NCBI GenBank assembly: GCA_964519895.1
Contig: CAZFLE010000014.1
Coordinates: 1 to 64,000, forward strand
Origin: CAYFPX01 sp964519895
GTDB taxonomy: Bacteria; Myxococcota_A; UBA796; CAJQPC01
Direction of reading: 5' to 3'
Length of the DNA stretch: 64,000 nt
Part shown: piece by piece, positions 15,680-24,527 of the stretch
Layout of the letters: each line of letters opens with the position of its first letter
How positions within the stretch are numbered: the first letter of the stretch is position 1
Program-made: the position numbers and the translations under genes
Notes under the pieces: generated by a model
What the model saw: the letters and a program-made list of their open reading frames with translations, nothing else
What the model was told of the DNA's origin: nothing
The model's database searches: none

Positions 15680-17340
15680 TGTTCGCCGAGAGTCTGGCGT
15701 AGAGCGTCGACTCGGGCGAGCTCGCGGCGCAGGGTCTTCTTGTGGTTTCCGTGCTTTAGCTGGGCGTGCAGACCGAATAGCTCGAATGCGTCGCGTTCGC
15801 TTCCGGTCAGGCGTACGGCGGCTTCGAGCACCAGTCCGCGCAGGGCCTCGGCCTGGTCGAGCTGAATCGGGGAGGGCTCGCCGTTGTCGGGGGCCAGGCG
15901 CTGGGCAGCGCGAACGAAGGCCTCGGCGGCGCGGTCCATGGTGTCGACCACGCCGTCGTCGCCGCCGACACCTTCGAGGGCCAGGGAGCGGCGGACGGCT
16001 TCGGCCGAGAGCTCGCTGGGATGGCCCGCCCGTAAGGACTCGAGGGCGGTGGCCCGTACGATCACGCTGTGGAGCTGCCTCAGGTTGCCCGGCCAGTCGT
16101 AGCGACGGAGCACCTTGGCGGCGTCGTCGATCAGCTCGACACGGCCCCGGGTGGGGCCGGGGACGCGGGCCAGCATCCAGCGGGCCCAGTCTTCGACCTC
16201 GTCGGCGCGGTCGCGAAGGTCAGGGAGCTCGACCGGGAGCACGTGGATTCTGTAGTAGAGGTCCCGCAGGAAGCGGCCCTCGCGGACCTCGGTCTCGAGC
16301 TCTGCGTTGGTTCCTACGATGAATCGGACGTCGGCCTTGCGCGTGCGGCTGTCGCCCAGGGAGCGGTAGGTGCCGTCTTCCAGCACGCCGAGCAGCTTGG
16401 CCTGGGTGTCCAGATCGAGCTTGTCGATCTCGTCCAGGAAGATCGTGCCGTTCCGGGCACGGGTCACGCTGCCCTCGTAGTCGCGGTCGGCGCCGGTGAA
16501 CGCACCGCGCTTCCAGCCGAATAGCTCGCCGACGCGTAGGGTCTCGGCGACGGCATGCAGGGCGACCGACTCGAAGGGGCCGTTGCTCCGTGCCGAGCGG
16601 GCATGGGCCCACTCCGCCAGGTGGGTCTTGCCGGTGCCAGTGGAGCCGCGGATCAAGAGCGGCGCGTCATAGGTGGCGAACACCGCGAGCATGCGAACCA
16701 CGGGGGCCATGGTGGCCCCGACCACGGGCAGCAAGCGGTCAGCCAGGGCGTCCTCGACCGGCGCAGGGGCCAGGTTGGCGAGCACAGGGGTCGCGACATC
16801 GCACAGGAGCTGCAGGCCAGCTGCGGCGTCGACCCAGACGGGGAAGCGCGTGCCGACCGCTGCCGGACAAGCGACCTCGATGGCCGCCAGACCGATGACC
16901 TTGTCGCTGGGACCGCGCAGGGGAATCGCCAGCAGGTGGGTCGTGGACCGCGCCTGCATCTGGGCGCGGGTGGCTTCGCCCCAGCGGGACTGCTCCTCCT
17001 CGACGGGCAAGGGCCGCCCTGTCACATCCATGAGCCGCTGGGCCTCGATGTCCACCACGACCGGGGCTGCGGTCTGCTGGACCACCCGCCAGGCGCTGGC
17101 AGAGGCCGCGGGAGAGCCCCGGGAGCCGCTGTCGCACTCGACCCCGTGGATCGCCTGGTAGCTGCGCTCGCCGCGGCGGTGCACCCAGCCGCGAAGGACC
17201 GTCGCGCGACGGCCCCGGGGGGTCTCCTGGAGCGCGGCGATGGAGCGGGCCAGCAGCGGGGCGAGCAGGGCGGCGGCCCCAGCCTCGAAGGACGGGGCAG
17301 CGCGAAGACCGGCGACGAGCTCCGCGAGCTGGGCCGTCAA
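15676..17340 (-). CDS. Sigma-54-dependent transcriptional activator with GAF-like domain
   Basis: 554-aa bacterial enhancer-binding protein. Residues ~30-200 form a GAF-like sensor region (HLLAIPLRGPSDKVIGLAAI). The AAA+ domain carries Walker A GSTGTGKT (~230), the sigma-54 contact loop GAFTGA in WKRGAFTGADRDYEG (~277), Walker B IFLDEIDKL (~300), and an arginine-finger region RFLRDLYYRI. The C-terminus is not a standard Fis helix-turn-helix; GNHKKTLRRELARV may be a divergent one. It should drive sigma-54 promoters in response to a small molecule or to phosphorylation. The TTG start overlaps the TGA of the MopE/FG-GAP gene, making it the last gene of the MscS-kinase-TPR-lipoprotein operon; the kinase upstream is the natural candidate for input. 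Confidence 0.9.
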   Translation of the reverse strand: MTAQLAELVAGLRAAPSFEAGAAALLAPLLARSIAALQETPRGRRATVLRGWVHRRGERSYQAIHGVECDSGSRGSPAASASAWRVVQQTAAPVVVDIEAQRLMDVTGRPLPVEEEQSRWGEATRAQMQARSTTHLLAIPLRGPSDKVIGLAAIEVACPAAVGTRFPVWVDAAAGLQLLCDVATPVLANLAPAPVEDALADRLLPVVGATMAPVVRMLAVFATYDAPLLIRGSTGTGKTHLAEWAHARSARSNGPFESVALHAVAETLRVGELFGWKRGAFTGADRDYEGSVTRARNGTIFLDEIDKLDLDTQAKLLGVLEDGTYRSLGDSRTRKADVRFIVGTNAELETEVREGRFLRDLYYRIHVLPVELPDLRDRADEVEDWARWMLARVPGPTRGRVELIDDAAKVLRRYDWPGNLRQLHSVIVRATALESLRAGHPSELSAEAVRRSLALEGVGGDDGVVDTMDRAAEAFVRAAQRLAPDNGEPSPIQLDQAEALRGLVLEAAVRLTGSERDAFELFGLHAQLKHGNHKKTLRRELARVDALRQTLGEH

Positions 17341-19112
17341 GGTGCGCCCGGGTAGGGCACCAGGAGTACCGCGCCCTGGTCCTGTTCGGAGTCCGTCCAG
17401 TCCGAGCTGCCGATCACCAACACCATGCCCGCGTCCTCCAGCAAGTCTTCGCCTAGCGCAAGGCTACTCCCTGCGCTCCCTTCGGCCTGGACCCCTGACA
17501 GCTTCCAGTGGCCACTACCGACAGGCACGATCCCCTCCAGCGGGCCCAGCAAGACGACCACGTTGTCAGCGCTGCCCACCAGCTCGGACTTGCGCACCTT
17601 GAGCACCATGTCGTCCCGGCCGTCTGCGTCTACGTCGCCCACGGTCACCTCGGTGCCGAGGCCCTGGGCGGGCTCGTCGCCTGTCACCTGGGTCGTCACC
17701 TGGGCCAGATCCCCCGAGACCCGCGCCGCGCTGCCGCCTTCCACGAGCAGGAACCCGCCGTTGGAGTTGCCGTCGCCGTCTTCCAGACCGGCGGCACCCA
17801 GGACCAGGTCGCGCAGCCCGTCCCCGTTCAGGTCGCCGACCTCGAGGCCCGAGCCCACCCGCTGCCCCGGCTCCAGTCCGCGAAAGGCCAGCCCCACACC
17901 GTCCAGGGACGACACGCCCTCTGTCAGGTCGGCGGCGAGCACCAGCCACACCGTGCCCCGATCGTCGGAGCCCTCCCGCTGGGCCCCCACCAGGAAGTCG
18001 CCGAGACCGTCTCCGTCCACGTCGCCGGCGGCCTTGACGGTCTCGCCGACGCCGTCGTCCGCCTGGTCCCCGTTGAGCACCGTGGTCCACACCGGCGAAG
18101 TCTCGCCGCTGACCTCGGCGCCCGTCAGGATCACCACCTCGCCGGTCTGGGACGCGTCGCCGGGTGCGCCCACCACCACGTCGGAGAGACCGTCGCCGTC
18201 GACGTCGCCGCAGCCGTCCACCGACCACCCGGCCAGGGCCTCGACCGCGTGGTCGCCGTGCCACGTGGGCACGGTGTCCAGCTCGAGCTCCCCGGTGCCC
18301 GAGGGTCCCAGCACGAAGTGGATGCGCGGGGAGACCCCCCGGAAGGTCTCGGTCGCCGGGGCACCCACGATCAGGTCGGCGAGCCCGTCGCCGTCCATGT
18401 CGCCTGCCGCACCCACCGAGAGCCCGGCGAAGCTGCCCTGGGCGCCCACCAAGCGCAAGGAGACGTCGGCCACGTCGTCGATCCCGGACTCGACGGGTCC
18501 CCAGACCAGGTAGACCGCGCCTGCGTTGGCCAGGGCGTCCCCGCTCTCGGCGTCGTAGCCCTCGGCACCCAGCGCCAGATCCGCCTGACCGTCGCCGTCG
18601 AGGTCCCCGGGCAGCGCCAGGGCCATGCCCAGGCGATCCGACGCCCGTTCCCCCAGCAGGATGGTCTCGGGGGTGAGCTCACAGAGCCGGATCCCGTCGC
18701 AGTCCGAGTCCAGGCCGTCGTCGCAGACCTCAGAAGCCCCGGGAAACACGTCGGCGTTGGTGTCGTCACAGTCGTCGGCCTGGAGCACCCAGGTGCCGTC
18801 ACCGGGGTCACAGCGCGACTCGACCAGCACGTCCGGGTCGCCGTAGCCGTCTCCGTCGGCGTCGGCCCACCAGTCGTCGGCCTCCAGACTGCTGTCCCGG
18901 TCGTCGACCCGGGCGTCACAGTCGTTGTCCACCCCGTCGCAGACCTCGATCGCAGCGGGATTCACCGCAGGGTCCCAGTCGTTGCAGTCCCCGGTGCTGC
19001 CGTCCCCGGGCTCCTCCACGAAGCCGTCGCCGTCGAAGTCGTGGCCCGGATCCTCGGCCAGGGTGCTGCTCGGGAAGTCGGGCAGGCAGGCCATCAGGAG
19101 CCACAGCGTCAT
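17337..19112 (-). CDS. MopE-like and FG-GAP repeat lipoprotein
   Basis: 591-aa surface lipoprotein; signal MTLWLLMA|C is 8 residues with no basic residue, yet GGAGG lies six nt before the ATG, so the start is sound. Residues ~20-130 are putative metal-binding motifs of the MopE type (HDFDGDGFVEE, DWWADADGDGYGD, CDDTNADVFPGASEVC, DSDCDG), rich in Asp and paired Cys. From ~140 to the end run about seven FG-GAP/integrin-alpha-like blades, each with a calcium-type loop such as DLDGDGQADLALG and DVDGDGLSDVVVG, expected to close a beta-propeller. Likely a calcium-dependent adhesion or ligand-binding protein on the outer surface. It overlaps the upstream TPR-like gene (ATGA) and the downstream sigma-54 activator (TTGA). 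Confidence 0.85.
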   Translation of the reverse strand: MTLWLLMACLPDFPSSTLAEDPGHDFDGDGFVEEPGDGSTGDCNDWDPAVNPAAIEVCDGVDNDCDARVDDRDSSLEADDWWADADGDGYGDPDVLVESRCDPGDGTWVLQADDCDDTNADVFPGASEVCDDGLDSDCDGIRLCELTPETILLGERASDRLGMALALPGDLDGDGQADLALGAEGYDAESGDALANAGAVYLVWGPVESGIDDVADVSLRLVGAQGSFAGLSVGAAGDMDGDGLADLIVGAPATETFRGVSPRIHFVLGPSGTGELELDTVPTWHGDHAVEALAGWSVDGCGDVDGDGLSDVVVGAPGDASQTGEVVILTGAEVSGETSPVWTTVLNGDQADDGVGETVKAAGDVDGDGLGDFLVGAQREGSDDRGTVWLVLAADLTEGVSSLDGVGLAFRGLEPGQRVGSGLEVGDLNGDGLRDLVLGAAGLEDGDGNSNGGFLLVEGGSAARVSGDLAQVTTQVTGDEPAQGLGTEVTVGDVDADGRDDMVLKVRKSELVGSADNVVVLLGPLEGIVPVGSGHWKLSGVQAEGSAGSSLALGEDLLEDAGMVLVIGSSDWTDSEQDQGAVLLVPYPGAP

Positions 19113-20194
19113 CGCCCGCCTCCGAAGCGCCACTCCACGGCCAGGCCGACCCCCAGCACAGCCAGGCCCACGCCCTCGGCGATCCAGGACGACCGGTACC
19201 GCGTGGCAGCGCCGTCGTAGCGCACGCCGGCCTCGACGTACTGGCCCCACCCCGCCGCGTCGTTGGCGTCCTGGACAGCGCCCCGGGCCTCGGCCCAGGA
19301 CAAGGCGGCGACCATGGCGGCGCCAGCGGCCAGGGACCCACCGCCGACCGCGATCCAGCGACCGGGGTGGCGAGGCTCTCGGACCAGGGCCCAGCTGTCG
19401 GTGTCGGGGGCCACGTCGAAGGCCTGGCCGCCCGCATGCACCTGCAGCGCGCTGTCCGGGGCGACCACCAGGCCCAAGAGCGGTGCCAGTCGGTGGTGCT
19501 GTGCCGGGTCCTGGGCCCAGGCGAGGGCCTCGGGGCCCAAGGCGCCGGGCAGCAGGAGCGTGCCCTCGCCCCCCGCGGTCAGGGTCAAGGTCCAGGTCTG
19601 CCAGGGACTGCCTGCCAGCTGCAGGTAGTGCACGCCCGGCGACAGCTCGTGCACCCCCGGCCGCAGCACCAGCGGCCGGCCGTCGAGCCACAGCGTGCCC
19701 GGCTCCGGGGTGCCCAGGATCGTCAGCAGGGCCGGGGCCTGGCTCCGGGTCGCCGCCTGGGCGGCGTCGTAGGGCGGGCGCAGGTCCGGGGCCCAGTTCC
19801 GATCCCACTCCAGCGCAGGGCGCAGGGCCAGGGCCGCCATGAACCACTCCTGGGCCTGGTCCGGCCGCTCGTCCAGGACAGCCACCAGGCCCCGAAGGTA
19901 CGCCACCCGAGCGGCCAGACTACCGGCCACGGCTTCGTCCAGACACCCCAAGGCCTCGGCGGCCAGGTCCAGCGCCTGGGTGGCTTCCTCCAGGTCCAGC
20001 AGCGGCAGCGCGCCTTCGGCCCGGCCCAGGTGTTGCTGGAGCGCCGCCAGGCTCTGTCCGCCGCTGCTACAGGCCTGCAGCGAGCCTGCGCCGACCAAGG
20101 CCGGGACGCGATCCGCGAGGAGATCCGCCAGATCCACCGTGACCCGGACCTGGTCTGCCAGCGCCGCACCAGCGGCCAGGCTCAGGACCCACAT
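19109..20194 (-). CDS. Secreted TPR-like protein with C-terminal membrane segments
   Basis: 361-aa protein. The start at ATG 20194 gives the signal MWVLSLAAGAALA|DQ; an upstream in-frame ATG at 20224 would lie further inside the kinase gene and spoil the signal. Residues ~50-160 are Ala/Leu-rich helical repeats resembling TPRs (QALDLAAEALGCLDEAVAGS, QEWFMAALALRP). Residues ~175-235 are PEGA-like beta strands (TLWLDGRPLVLRPGVHELSP). Two hydrophobic segments near the C-terminus (IAVGGGSLAAGAAMVAALSW and a last one ending VEWRFGGGR) probably anchor it. This layout is common in Myxococcota proteins encoded beside Ser/Thr kinases with PEGA domains. It overlaps the kinase gene upstream by 13 nt and the FG-GAP gene downstream by 4 nt. 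Confidence 0.7.
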   Translation of the reverse strand: MWVLSLAAGAALADQVRVTVDLADLLADRVPALVGAGSLQACSSGGQSLAALQQHLGRAEGALPLLDLEEATQALDLAAEALGCLDEAVAGSLAARVAYLRGLVAVLDERPDQAQEWFMAALALRPALEWDRNWAPDLRPPYDAAQAATRSQAPALLTILGTPEPGTLWLDGRPLVLRPGVHELSPGVHYLQLAGSPWQTWTLTLTAGGEGTLLLPGALGPEALAWAQDPAQHHRLAPLLGLVVAPDSALQVHAGGQAFDVAPDTDSWALVREPRHPGRWIAVGGGSLAAGAAMVAALSWAEARGAVQDANDAAGWGQYVEAGVRYDGAATRYRSSWIAEGVGLAVLGVGLAVEWRFGGGR

Positions 20195-21564
20195 GCCGCC
20201 TGCCGGTTGAAGTCCCAACACCACGGACTCGCCATGCCCGGCTGGAAGTCGATCGTGCGCTCCAGACGCCGGTCGTCCTCGGTCACCAGCAGCACGCGAT
20301 GGCTGCCAGGCTCGACCTGGATCCGCAGAGGCGTGCGACCCCAGGGCCGATCGTCGACGGTCACTTCGCTGTAGGGGACGGAGTTGAGCACGACACGCAC
20401 GGGAGACAACGGGTCAGGGTCCTGGTCATCCTCACTCGATTCGGGGCCATCCGCGACCGCCAGGGCCTCCGACGGGGTGACGTCGACCCCTGGCGCAGTG
20501 GGTGCTGGGGCGGCCGAAGGCGCCGGCTCGGGGACCGCCATCCGAGGCGCCGGGGGTTCCTCCTCGCTCCCCTCGATCGGCGCGGGTGCGGGCAGGCCAG
20601 GCAGGACCTCGACCGGAACCGGATCGGACACCGCGGCCTCCACCGGGTCCAGGGCCGGGGACGGATCCAGCGCCAGGAGTCCCCCCACGCCAAGCAACAG
20701 CACCGCGGCCACCCCCGCTGCCAGCACCCCAGGGCGCCCGGGTCCTGGCGGCGACTCTCCGCGAAGGGCCCGGGCCAGGCCCTCGGCCCCGTCGGGCCGG
20801 TCCTCTGGCGCCGAGGACACGGCCAGGCGGATCACCCGAGCGAGCTCGGACGGGAGCTCGCTCAGCACCTCTTCCTGGCGATGGGTGTCGTGCAGCCCAA
20901 AAGGCATCCGCGCGGTCACCAGGTAGGCCAAGGTCGCCCCGGCGGCGTAGACATCGGCCTGGGGTCCGGCGTTGCGAGGGTCCTCGAGCTGCTCCGGGGC
21001 CGCAAAGGCATAGGTGCCCAAGAGGGTGCCCGTGGCGGTCAGGTGGGTCGTCGCGTCGGCGTCCCGGGCGATGCCGAAGTCCGACAGCAGCGCCCGCCCA
21101 TCGGCACCGATCATCGCGTTGGACGGCTTCACGTCCCGGTGCACGATGCCGGCGTCGTGGGCCGCCTGGAGCCCGGCCAGCATGTCCAGCACCAGCCTCA
21201 CGGCCCGCTCTGGCTCGACCGCCCCCGACAGCTCCACCAGCTCGTGCAGGTTGGGGCCATCCACCAGCTCCATGGCCATGTAGCCGCGGGCTCCGGTGGT
21301 GCCGTAGTCGAGCACCCGCACCAGGTTCGGGTGGTCCAGGCCCGCCAGGATCGAAGCCTCTCGTACCATGCGTCGCTGCAGGCGGCCCTCGGACCCCGCA
21401 TCCTCGACGATCTTCACCGCGCACTCCCCGCCGTCCTGGAGGTCCTGGGCCCGCCACACCGTGCCAGCGCCCCCGACCCCCAGCTCGTGGATCAGTCGGT
21501 ACCTGCCCGCAAAGGGCGGGTCCGGCGGATCCACCGTCACTCCTGAATCCCTGGGTTCCGACAC
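20182..21564 (-). CDS. Transmembrane Ser/Thr protein kinase with PEGA domain
   Basis: 460-aa receptor-like kinase. Residues ~20-270: GVGGAGTVWRA glycine loop, CAVKIV lysine, HRDVKPSN catalytic loop, DFGIARD metal loop, GTYAFAAPEQL activation segment, so it should be active. One transmembrane helix follows (GVLAAGVAAVLLLGVGGLLA, ~res 272-292), then a Pro/Ala/Glu-rich extracytoplasmic linker and a C-terminal PEGA-like domain (VTVDDRPWGRTPLRIQVEPG). GTG 21564 is the start, 9 nt after the MscS gene stop. As second gene in a tightly packed operon with a mechanosensitive channel and a sigma-54 activator, it may relay an envelope signal to that activator; this is inference. Confidence 0.9.
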   Translation of the reverse strand: MSEPRDSGVTVDPPDPPFAGRYRLIHELGVGGAGTVWRAQDLQDGGECAVKIVEDAGSEGRLQRRMVREASILAGLDHPNLVRVLDYGTTGARGYMAMELVDGPNLHELVELSGAVEPERAVRLVLDMLAGLQAAHDAGIVHRDVKPSNAMIGADGRALLSDFGIARDADATTHLTATGTLLGTYAFAAPEQLEDPRNAGPQADVYAAGATLAYLVTARMPFGLHDTHRQEEVLSELPSELARVIRLAVSSAPEDRPDGAEGLARALRGESPPGPGRPGVLAAGVAAVLLLGVGGLLALDPSPALDPVEAAVSDPVPVEVLPGLPAPAPIEGSEEEPPAPRMAVPEPAPSAAPAPTAPGVDVTPSEALAVADGPESSEDDQDPDPLSPVRVVLNSVPYSEVTVDDRPWGRTPLRIQVEPGSHRVLLVTEDDRRLERTIDFQPGMASPWCWDFNRQAACGS

Positions 21565-21573
21565 GGGCCCATC

Positions 21574-22647
21574 TTAGCGCTCCGGCTGGGGGTCGACGGT
21601 GTGCAGGTAGACGTCGCGCTTGGGGTAGGGAATCTCGATGTCGGCGTCGCCCAGCTGCTTGTAGACCTGGGTGTAGAGGTCATCGAGCACTCGTCCTCGC
21701 AGCGCGGGCTCGGCGATCCACCCCATGAGCTCAAAATCCAGCCCCGAGTCCCCCAGAGACCGGAAGCGCACCCTGGGCTCGGGCTCTTCGGCGAAGTGCG
21801 GACACGCCCGGGCCAGGTCCATCAAGACGGACCGCACCTGGTCCACGTCGCTGCCATAGGCCACGGACACCTGGCAGCGGATCCGCTCCATCTGGGAGTG
21901 GCCGCCGGTCTCGTTGATGATCTTGGAGTTCGCCATGATGGCGTTGGGCACGATGATCTGGATGTCGTCCCGGGTCATCAACCGGGTCGTGCGCATCCCG
22001 ATGACCGTGACCTCGCCGCGCTCCCCGCTCTCCAGCACCAGGTAGTCCCCGAGCTTGTAGGGCGCGTCGACCAGGATGAAAAGGCCTGCGAACAAGTTGG
22101 ACAGCGTGTCCTTGGCGGCGAAGCCGACCGCGATGCCCACGATGCCCGCCGACGCCACCCACGCCGTCAGGTCGAGCCCCCAGGCCAGGCAGATCCCGTA
22201 GACCCCGCCGCCCCCGATCACGACCTTGGAGGTGATCTGCAGCAGCGGCAAGGTGCGGGCCTGGACCAGCTCCTGGGATCCGGACCGACTCAGGCTGCGC
22301 AGCACCTCGTCGGCCGCTCGCCCGATGCCCAGCGACCAGTACACCAGAGCGACCGTCGCCAGGCCCGCGTGCACCCACTGGAGGGGCTCGCCGTCGGCCT
22401 CCTGCAGGGCCGTCAGCGCAGCGAGACCGCCGATGAGCACCGCCGTCACCAGGGCCGGGCGCTCCAGGATGGCCAGCACCCGGTCGTCCAGCTCGGTCTG
22501 GCTCCGCCGGGCCAGTGCCGGGAGCACCCAGGTGAAGGCCACGTGCACCACCACCAGCAGCACCCCCGTCAGCAGCACGGCCGCCCACAGGTGGGGCACA
22601 CCCACCGCGTCTGCCCAGCCGAACACCCACGCCAGGAGCTCTGTCAC
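21574..22647 (-). CDS. MscS-family mechanosensitive ion channel
   Basis: 357-aa inner-membrane channel that would release solutes on hypo-osmotic shock. Four to five hydrophobic helices precede the MscS core; the pore-lining helix is the Gly/Ala-rich WVASAGIVGIAVGFAAKDTL (~res 170-189), followed by the beta-domain LGDYLVLESGERGEVTVIG, TTRLMTRDDIQIIVPNAIM and a C-terminal alpha/beta domain. GTG 22647 is chosen because GGAGG lies six nt upstream and gives the normal MscS length; longer upstream ORF extension is spurious. It is the first gene of a five-gene minus-strand operon with a Ser/Thr kinase, a TPR-like protein, an FG-GAP lipoprotein and a sigma-54 activator, an unusual neighbourhood for a channel. 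Confidence 0.9.
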   Translation of the reverse strand: MTELLAWVFGWADAVGVPHLWAAVLLTGVLLVVVHVAFTWVLPALARRSQTELDDRVLAILERPALVTAVLIGGLAALTALQEADGEPLQWVHAGLATVALVYWSLGIGRAADEVLRSLSRSGSQELVQARTLPLLQITSKVVIGGGGVYGICLAWGLDLTAWVASAGIVGIAVGFAAKDTLSNLFAGLFILVDAPYKLGDYLVLESGERGEVTVIGMRTTRLMTRDDIQIIVPNAIMANSKIINETGGHSQMERIRCQVSVAYGSDVDQVRSVLMDLARACPHFAEEPEPRVRFRSLGDSGLDFELMGWIAEPALRGRVLDDLYTQVYKQLGDADIEIPYPKRDVYLHTVDPQPER

Positions 22648-22786
22648 ACCACACCTCCGACCCCAGCAGGCGCGTGTATCGAGAGCGCCGGTGACACGCC
22701 GACAACATCCCGGGTGGATCCGCGACAGATCGCGACAGGGCCGCACCCGCGGAGACGCCGCGGCTCTGTAGCGTCGCTTCATCACC

Positions 22787-22804
22787 GGGGAGCACCCGCT
22801 CCCC
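22787..22804 (+). repeat. GC-rich hairpin in leader of secreted protein gene
   Basis: GGGGAGC (22787-22793) and GCTCCCC (22798-22804) flank a 4-nt ACCC loop, giving a perfect 7-bp stem 42 nt before the ATG at 22847. No U-tract follows. It lies in the 199-bp divergent region between the MscS operon and this gene and could be a leader hairpin or a protein site. A nearby tandem CGCGACAG(A/G) repeat (around 22721-22740) is the only other structure seen there. Confidence 0.4.
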
Positions 22805-22846
22805 CCAACACCCGGCGGTCCAAGACCCCGGATCACGGAGTGCTCC

Positions 22847-23581
22847 ATGCGCCGCACGGCCATCCTCTGTCTCGCGATCACCATGCCCACCGCCGCGTTC
22901 GCCCAGGACGCCGACGACTACGAAGGGGTCTACGACCTCACCTGCGTCGACGCCGAGCTGATCGTCGACGTCTTCGCCAGCCAGGGCACCCTGGACCTGG
23001 CCGCGGACTCGGCCTTCACCATTCACATCCCCCTGTCCTGCGACGGCGCCTCGGCGGCCGAACAGGCCCGCTTCAACCGCGAGAGCCTGCGGAGCTGCAT
23101 GGAGACCCTGAACGACCGCACCACCTGCAGCGCCATCGTGGGCGACCTGACCCGGTCCGTCGCCGACTTCAACGACGTGCTCCAGGCCCGCATCCCGGTG
23201 GCCATGGTCACCGACACCCGGGGCACCGAGGTCCAGGGCGAGATCGCCATGGACGCCCGGCACATCTGGGCGTCGGGCTGGCGCCGCTCGTGGTCCTACA
23301 CCCTGGACCTGGCCACCGGCGAATTCCGAAGCCAGGCCATTCCCCTGCCCCAGCTCGACGTCACGACCGTCGAGGGCCAGGGCTTCACCTGCGACACCTT
23401 CATCAACCACGCCGAGGTGCTGGGGCGGATCGATCCCGAGCCCGGGACCCTGGAGTCCGGGCTGAACGCCGAGCCGTCGGCCATCTGCATCCAGACCGAC
23501 GCAGAGACCGGCCACACCGACGTGGTCGAGGTCTTCGGCCACTTCCGGGCAGCGATCGAGGGCGAGCTCAGGTCGCCGTGA
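22847..23581 (+). CDS. Secreted hypothetical protein
   Basis: 244-aa exported protein, function not recognised. It has a conventional signal peptide, MRRTAILCLAITMPTAAFA|QD, with basic residues and an AxA cleavage site, unlike the short signals elsewhere in the window. The mature part is acidic with six cysteines (CVDAELI, PLSCDGA, RSCMETLNDRTTCS, FTCDTF, AICIQ) probably oxidised in the periplasm, and has no known catalytic motif. ATG 22847 is preceded by GGAG. Its last 14 nt overlap the end of the convergent Rieske oxygenase gene, so the two share a termination zone. Confidence 0.65.
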   Translation: MRRTAILCLAITMPTAAFAQDADDYEGVYDLTCVDAELIVDVFASQGTLDLAADSAFTIHIPLSCDGASAAEQARFNRESLRSCMETLNDRTTCSAIVGDLTRSVADFNDVLQARIPVAMVTDTRGTEVQGEIAMDARHIWASGWRRSWSYTLDLATGEFRSQAIPLPQLDVTTVEGQGFTCDTFINHAEVLGRIDPEPGTLESGLNAEPSAICIQTDAETGHTDVVEVFGHFRAAIEGELRSP

Positions 23582-24527
23582 GCTGCTCGCTGGAGGGGTA
23601 GAACTGGCGGGCCCACGTGCGGAACAGCCCGATGGGCCCGTCGCCGTCGCACAGCACCGGCCGGGGCAGGAAGACCTTGTTCTCCCAGATGGGGATGTCC
23701 TGCTCCAGCTGCCGCTCGACCTCGGCCACGAAGGCCTTGCCGATGCCCCGGGCGACGCTCGCCCCATAGGTCTTGCGGACGGAGAACGCGAAGCGCACGT
23801 CGCACAGGCCGTTCTCGATGGGCGTCACGGAATTGACGAGCAGGGTCTCAGCGAGCCCCGTGAAGCGCGTCGTGGTGAACCCGAAGCCATAGGCATCCAC
23901 GGTCACCAGGCCGTCCACGTCGCCCATCGGGGTGGTCATCGGCGTCGTGGACTGGGTGCGCAGCAAGTGGTCGTGGGTCTCGGCGTACTTGGTCTCCGGC
24001 ATCTCGCGGGTGCCGTGGAGGTAGTGGAAGTGGGCCTTGTCCACGGCGTTCTCGGCCATCTCCTGGTTGCAGGTGCGGATGGTCCAGCGCCGCAGCACGT
24101 ACTCGGTCCACTCCTCGTGGCCGTACTCCTCGAGCTCCGGCACCTCCCAGAAGGGCGCCCGCCCGGCGGTGTCGTGCCACGTCATCAACAGGCCGTTGAC
24201 CTCGCGCAGGGGCCAGCAGGCCACGCTGGACTTGCGCGGCTGCTTGTTGGCGTAGGGCACGCTGGTGCAGCCGCCGTCTGCGCCGAAGCGCCAGTCGTGG
24301 AAGGGGCAGGCGATGGACTCGCCGTCGACCTTGCCGCCGTGGCCCAGGTGGGCGCCCAGGTGGGGGCAGTGGGCGTCGAGCAGAGACGCCACGCCACCCT
24401 CGGTGCGGAACAGGACCAGGTCCCGCTCGAAGTACCGCAGCGGCACCACGTCGCCGGGCTTCAGCTCGTCGCTGTAGGCGACCTGGAACCAGCCGGTGGG
24501 CAGGGGAAAGGGAAAGCGGTTGCTCAC
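23568..24527 (-). CDS. Rieske non-haem iron oxygenase (KshA-like)
   Basis: 319-aa oxygenase component. The Rieske [2Fe-2S] ligands are intact: CPHLGAH (~res 53-59) and CPFHDW (~75-80). The mononuclear iron site reads ENAVDKAHFHYLH (~158-170), giving the family's N/D/H/H pattern. Spacing and flanking text (CPFHDWRFGADGGCTSVPYA, GLLMTWHD, and IWENKVFLPRP with RTWARQFYP near the end) closely follow KshA, the oxygenase of 3-ketosteroid 9-alpha-hydroxylase, as I remember that sequence. It would need a separate reductase (KshB-like), not seen in this window. The GTG start overlaps the TGA of the TetR gene by 4 nt, so regulator and enzyme are one unit. Cholesterol 7-desaturase-like or other Rieske substrates are alternatives. 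Confidence 0.85.
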   Translation of the reverse strand: MSNRFPFPLPTGWFQVAYSDELKPGDVVPLRYFERDLVLFRTEGGVASLLDAHCPHLGAHLGHGGKVDGESIACPFHDWRFGADGGCTSVPYANKQPRKSSVACWPLREVNGLLMTWHDTAGRAPFWEVPELEEYGHEEWTEYVLRRWTIRTCNQEMAENAVDKAHFHYLHGTREMPETKYAETHDHLLRTQSTTPMTTPMGDVDGLVTVDAYGFGFTTTRFTGLAETLLVNSVTPIENGLCDVRFAFSVRKTYGASVARGIGKAFVAEVERQLEQDIPIWENKVFLPRPVLCDGDGPIGLFRTWARQFYPSSEQLTAT

